Shown here piece by piece: positions 59,459-64,000 of a DNA stretch of 64,000 nucleotides (positions within the stretch are counted from its first letter, which is position 1; each line of letters opens with the position of its first letter). The DNA is from Ceratothoa steindachneri (lineage: Eukaryota; Arthropoda; Malacostraca; Isopoda; Cymothoidae). Where the stretch lies: positions 70,781,637-70,845,636 of the forward strand of contig OZ018330.1 in the NCBI GenBank assembly GCA_963969495.1, read 5' to 3'. Both the position numbers and the translations under genes were made by a program. The notes under the pieces were generated by a model. The model did not search any database, was not told the origin of the DNA, and worked only from the letters and a program-made list of their open reading frames with translations.

Positions 59459-59582
59459 CGGCAACTCAGGAATTTCTGCCAAGAATCTCTCAGATACTGA
59501 AAAGAGCGCCTCTGGAGGCCATTCGTGAAACCAGTCGATTGTTGTGCAACTAATAATGGCTGGGAACTGTCGAGCGCGAACT
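59459..59582 (-). CDS. Dynein heavy chain exon: end of AAA4
   Basis: First exon seen in transcription order. The acceptor CTTCGCAG precedes position 59582 and the donor GTAAGA follows 59459. The exon carries one base finishing an upstream codon and then 41 codons. The translation contains [20 protein letters not shown], the strongly conserved end of AAA4 in axonemal dyneins, and ends LAEIPELP in phase 0. The next exon continues the alignment without a gap. The intron upstream extends past the right edge of the window, since no further dynein-like coding was found between 59583 and 64000. Confidence 0.93.
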
Positions 59583-59744
59583 CTGCGAAGGAAAAATGGA
59601 ACAAAAACGAGGGAATCTCAGCCTAAAATTTGATTTACGAAACATAATCTACATTTTTCTGTTGTCTAGTTTGGCAAATATCAAAATCCTTACATGTATG
59701 CAAATATCTCTACGCATATATGTTGCATTTACGTAGGATTGATA

Positions 59745-59990
59745 ATTAAATAATAATAACGAAATAATTGGAGGAAGAGATAAATTCGAAATAATAATAA
59801 TAATGTAAAGATAAAAACAAGTGATAACAAAAAGGTTAAAACAATAATAATGTGAAATAACAGCAACTGATAATGAACTAATAAGTTACATAGTAATAAA
59901 GAGTAGAATAATAATGAAACATTCACAACAAGCGATAACGAAATAATAATTTTAAAAAATACTAATAGTGAAAGCAAATGAATAATAATG
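59745..59990. repeat. Imperfect AAT/AAC-rich low-complexity tract
   Basis: Repeating AATAATAA, GATAACAAA and TAATAATG motifs without a fixed period. Open frames here are compositional. Confidence 0.85.
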
Positions 59991-60150
59991 CTAAAGTACC
60001 CGTCATTCTTTTAAATTACAAAGTCCAATCAAATATTTAATTAAATATTTAATGAATGCGTCACGAATGACAACAATTTTTTGAAGCACTGTAACAAGAC
60101 ATTTTATGTATTAGTCCCAGGGTAACAAAGTACTACTGCACTATGGTACA

Positions 60151-60155
<5 letters not shown>

Positions 60156-60240
<85 letters not shown>
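60156..60240. repeat. (TA)n microsatellite
   Basis: About 42 TA units bounded by ATCGA on the left and TCGAG on the right. Confidence 0.98.
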
Positions 60241-60243
<3 letters not shown>

Positions 60244-60273
60244 GAATTATTTGCAATTGCGCAATCATAATTA

Positions 60274-60403
60274 TGCGGTTAAGAAGGCAATTTTTAACTA
60301 GAAATGCTTATTTTATGCGTTATCTTCTAGCGTATGTGAGAAGAGCTCCTTCCGAGGCCTTCGATGAAGAACTTAGTTAGCTAAAAATTGCCTTTTTAAC
60401 CGC

Positions 60404-60404
<1 letters not shown>
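60274..60404. mobile_element. Short inverted-repeat element between two (TA)n arrays
   Basis: 60274-60300 (starting TGCGGTTAAGAAGGCAATT) is inverted relative to 60376-60404 (ending GCCTTTTTAACCGCA), arms of about 27 bp with two differences, enclosing about 75 bp. (TA)n arrays lie on both sides. It may be a MITE inserted at TA, or a folded-back array end. Confidence 0.6.

Positions 60405-60481
<77 letters not shown>
60405..60481. repeat. (TA)n microsatellite
   Basis: About 36 TA units with one slip at the left. The right edge lies about 30 bp from the 3' end of the Penelope-like element. Confidence 0.97.
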
Positions 60482-60483
<2 letters not shown>

Positions 60484-60510
60484 TGTAGATGGGTAGCAGT
60501 CTTTCTTGAA

Positions 60511-60625
60511 TGCAAATTCTGTTGAAGACCATCGTGTATTTCGCCTTAATTAATTTCCTTTGGCAACTTTCTATTCATCTAACTGTCTTTTTTATTCCAT
60601 CTTTTAGATGGTAGATCACTTGTCC
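60511..60625 (-). repeat. Penelope-like terminal repeat, 3' copy
   Basis: About 115 bp. Apart from a handful of substitutions it is the reverse complement of 62127-62239 (shared TTCGCCTTAATTAATTTCCT, ATTCCATCTT, AGATGGTAGATCACTT). It marks the 3' end of the element on the minus strand. Confidence 0.92.
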
Positions 60626-62057
60626 TTTGTCCATCTCTCTTTTAAATAAATTTGTTTGGTAAAAAACAAACTAAATTGCTGAGCTTTCGATCTTATTCGA
60701 TCATCTTCGGAGAGTCTTGATATATTCTTTCCTCCTTTACCGATGAAATGTGTGGAGTCAGAATCGGACTGAATGAAAGAAACTTTAACTTTAACTTTAT
60801 TATTAGAGTACTAGAGAAATATAAGGAATGAAAATTTGTTAAAGGTTAAATACAGTAGAAGGTATACACTAGAAAACGGTTTTTAGGGGATATTTATTCC
60901 TCCTAGTTGAGCGTAACGTTAAAGGAAACGAGCCAATCCGGTGAGTGGAATTTTAGAACAACTTCAATGTTCGATTCCAGCTTAGCTTAACGCTTGACTA
61001 TTGATGACCGGCTTTTCTTCGTTTATAAAAATGGCTTCTAAGATGTTCAGCCTAGCTTTATTTCCCTCTTTTCATTTAATTACGGTGTTGTCAACTAGAA
61101 TATCTCTCGTTAGGTTGATGTTGTGCGCGCTCTCCCTATGATTTTTAGGCCCTCAGCTTTGCAGATGCATGGTTAAACGTCTCGAAAGTGTGGTAGTTCT
61201 CATGCCAATATATTTCAAGTTATTATAAAGTTTGCAGTCTTTATTGGGGCAGATGAACTTGTAAACTATGTTGGTTGACTTGAGGTTCGAGGAGTTTTGG
61301 CAGTTGTTGTTTTTCATAAGGAGATTGTTGGCTTTTGTCCTTTAATAGTATATGATAAGTTGAATTTTGTCCATTCGATTCATAACCTTGATTTTACGGT
61401 TAATAATCTGCTTGCTGTTTTTTTCATCTATTTTATAGGCTGTGGACATTTGTTTTTTGTAATACAGTTTGATGTTGTTTACTGCTCCCTGATAACTTTT
61501 CGTTTTATCCGTATCTTTGGAATGATTATTTAAAAATGATTGGAGTTGTTTTTCAATCATGCTGTTCGAGAAACCGTTGTTCACAAGTGTTTGTTTTACA
61601 CGTGATATCTCTTGGCGTAAAAATTACCACGTAGAGCAGCATTTATATGCTCGGCGGATTTATGAGCCGATTACAATTATTTTATACTTTTCAGGCCATT
61701 CACTATGATAGCAAGGAGGCATCTTCCCATGTCCGTACTTTTTCTATATACTTTTGTGATATAGCTACCAGTCATGTTTTGAACCTCAACGTCCAAAAAA
61801 AGGGAGTTTATTGCCCGCGCTCAATTCATAAGTGAATATTAACACAGAGTTCTCAAAAAATTGCTGTTTGATGTTAATCAGCTGTTGTTCGTTTTGGACG
61901 TTGATGAAGATGTTGTCTACGTATCGGCAATATGTTTGTGGCTTATTTTCACTGTTGTCCAATAATCTCTCTTCTAGTTGACCCATATAATATTTGGCGA
62001 AGGTCGGCCCCAAGTGAGACCCCATAGCCACTCCATCCACTTGCGTGTATAGATTAC

Positions 62058-62452
<395 letters not shown>

Positions 62453-62493
62453 GTATTCCAGGAAGTAATGAAGTTTTTTAAGGTGCAAGGTTT

Positions 62494-63960
62494 AAAATGA
62501 ACGAACAGGTAAATATAAAATTAGCTAGTAAGATCCATATAATTGGATGCACTTTTACCAACGAATTACAATGGCATTTTATGCTTTACTGTATAAATTT
62601 TAACGCTTCGAGTGGAGAAAGTAATGACGTTTGTTTCACATCTATATGACAAACCAAACAACTAAACCAAGCTCTATTAGGGTTTAGTGGAAATCTTTCT
62701 GTAGTACATAAGTTCAACACACGCTTAGTGTTGCCTAACTCTCAAATCTGGTTACTTTGAATTTATTGGCCTTTAAAGCAACATGAATAAAAAGGACTTT
62801 GACATTATTTATCTTTATTAGTTCAAACTGTGGAATAAAGCTACTGAAACTGCATAAAACATTAACAATGCATTTGGCCTAGAATCGGTTCCTGTTCGTA
62901 CAATATAGCGTTAATTTCAGTAGTTTCGAAGAGGAGATGAGAGTCTTACAGATATTCAACGTCCAGGGAGGAATCAATCTTTTGAAGATGAAACACTAAG
63001 GGAAGGATTGAGGCAGATCCTCGTTCATCATTAGGTAAGCTCGCTGGAACAATGGGAACAAGCAAATCATGCATTTCCATCCATTTGTTTAAAATTAGAA
63101 AAAGAAAAAGGATGGATAAGTTTGTACTACAGTTTACCAACAAATTCGTTGCTGCCAGATTTTTTCAACCTTGTTGCTAAGAAACCGGAACGATATATTT
63201 CTTGAAAGGAGAGTTACGTGCGATGAAAACTGTATTTTTACAACAACACGTAAAGGTCTGCACAATTGCTTGAACCACAAGAACAACCAAAACATATCCC
63301 AAAGCCAGCGTTCAATCAAAAAAGTGCATGGTAACAGAATGGTGGATTGCATCTGGGATTATCCAAAATAACTTCCTAAAAGAAAGAGAAACAATCACAA
63401 TAATAATAATAATAATAAAACGGTTTATTTAGGATACAAACAATCATTTCGACTGAAAAAATACAATATTTAAAAGGTATTATACAGCGAATAGAAAGAG
63501 TATTTACGAGGGGTAGCATAATGATAGTATTTACAGACAGTTTGCTTATGTACAATACATGTATTCAATTCAGGAATTAGAGGTAATGCATACAAAAATG
63601 CAAGAAAAAAGCCAGCTTTATTCAATCGCAAAGGTCCTATTCTCCTTCTCGATAGTGCTCGTCCATATGTGGCAAAGGTGACGCTTCAGAAATTGGGAAT
63701 CGAAGTCTTGCCTCATCCACCAGATTCTCCTACAGATTTTCACATTTTTTAAATATCTGGAAGCCTTTTTGAAAAATAAACGGCTTCAAACCCAAGCAGA
63801 TGCAGAGGAAGCTTTTAAGACTTTTCTGAATTGAGGCGTGAAAACTTCTACAGAAATGGCATAAATGGCATTTGAATTCGTTGGTAAAAGTGCATTCAAT
63901 CACATGAATCCACTTTGATTAAAAATAATTTATTATTTACCTGTTCGTTTACTTTAAACA
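62494..63960 (+). mobile_element. Mariner relic B, cecropia/SETMAR-like, with inverted 3' end
   Basis: The transposase is decayed but readable. 63130-63360 has LLLRNRNDIFLERRVTCDEN (first Asp block), then NISQSQRSIKKVHG. 63600-63760 has FNRKGPILLLDSARPYVAKV (second Asp block; HDNARPHVA in the family) and LGIEVLPHPPDSPTDFHIF (third). 63840-63900 gives the C-terminal FYRNGINGI. The left end 62494-62580 is an inverted copy of the right end 63860-63960. Relic A at 7.1 and 15.0 kb is the same type. Confidence 0.85.
63401..63565. mobile_element. Short insertion within mariner relic B
   Basis: Compared with relic A (continuous at about 15270), relic B has about 160 extra bases here. They begin with an (AAT)n run (63401-63417) followed by AAAACGGTTTATTTAGG. 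An AT-rich microsatellite at one end is typical of the 3' tail of a SINE or LINE inserted on the minus strand. No pol III boxes were identified. Confidence 0.5.
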
Positions 63961-64000
63961 TTTCACTTTCAAAAATGACAGGAAAAAATAAAAGTGTTTT

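Larger units (their letters stand above)
1288..59582 (-). other. Axonemal dynein heavy chain gene, partial (eight exons seen)
   Basis: Eight separated coding blocks on the minus strand line up, in order and in phase, with one stretch of the outer-arm beta dynein heavy chain class (DNAH9/11/17). The protein is the ATP-driven motor of cilia and sperm flagella; the part seen here is the end of AAA4 and the antiparallel coiled-coil stalk with its microtubule-binding tip. Introns from 5' to 3' are about 1.8, 15.4, 8.6, 0.4, 0.5, 0.4 and 29.9 kb, and all borders are GT-AG. Upstream exons (AAA1-AAA3, tail) and downstream exons (AAA5, AAA6, C-terminus) lie outside the window. Class assignment rests on the motifs WFHEWP, NYTTPK, SFGSPP, KDRSWK and [12 protein letters not shown] recognised from the family; the exact paralogue is inference. 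Confidence 0.93.

Overview
This is AT-rich genomic DNA from a multicellular animal. It has spliced exons with GT-AG borders, introns up to about 30 kb, long (TA)n arrays, and a mix of mariner/Tc1 transposons, Jockey-like LINEs, Penelope-like elements and LTR retrotransposons. That mix suggests an invertebrate, arthropod or lophotrochozoan; the species cannot be fixed from the sequence. There are no prokaryotic operons, CRISPR arrays or rRNA genes. The one host gene recognised runs on the minus strand across almost the whole window. It is an axonemal dynein heavy chain of the outer-arm beta class (DNAH9/11/17-like). Eight exons (59582-59459, 57669-57436, 42000-41896, 33292-33137, 32701-32573, 32094-31941, 31519-31377, 1457-1288) are in matching phase and encode about 404 residues. 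They run from the end of AAA4 through stalk coiled coil 1 and the microtubule-binding tip into coiled coil 2. Both ends of the gene lie outside the window, and nearly everything else is intron filled with mobile elements. LAYOUT, left to right. 1-5.2 kb: one exon plus unrecognised AT-rich intron. 5.2-7.1 kb: decayed LINE. 7.1-15.3 kb: a mariner split in two by a 7.5-kb LTR retrotransposon whose order is gag-PR-integrase-RT-RNase H, i.e. Ty3/gypsy-type proteins in a Copia-like order, as in Gmr1-type elements. 15.4-22.5 kb: two more copies of the same LINE family, with a 1-kb terminal-inverted-repeat element between them. 22.7-27.3 kb: Penelope-like 3' end, a Tc1-like element sitting inside a (TA)n tract, and two further Tc1-like relics. 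27.35-30.17 kb and 36.54-39.36 kb: two nearly identical direct copies of a 2.8-kb unidentified sequence, which bracket the four exons for the stalk tip. 34.8-36.3 kb: LINE relic with RNase H. 40.4-41.0 kb: two small inverted-repeat units. 42.5-45.5 kb: tRNA-like SINE candidate, an IS630/Tc1/mariner relic and a LINE relic. 47.4-50.0 kb: gypsy pol relic. 50.4-53.6 kb: truncated cecropia-type mariner and a nearly intact mariner broken by a 10-bp duplication. 54-55.6 kb: GC-rich stretch and LINE relic. 60.1-64.0 kb: four-part region of (TA)n arrays, a Penelope-like element with inverted flanks, and a mariner with an inverted copy of its own 3' end. Recurrent themes are nesting, the association of (TA)n arrays with Penelope-like 3' ends and Tc1 termini, and inverted duplication of element ends. 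All reading was by eye; percent identities are estimates.
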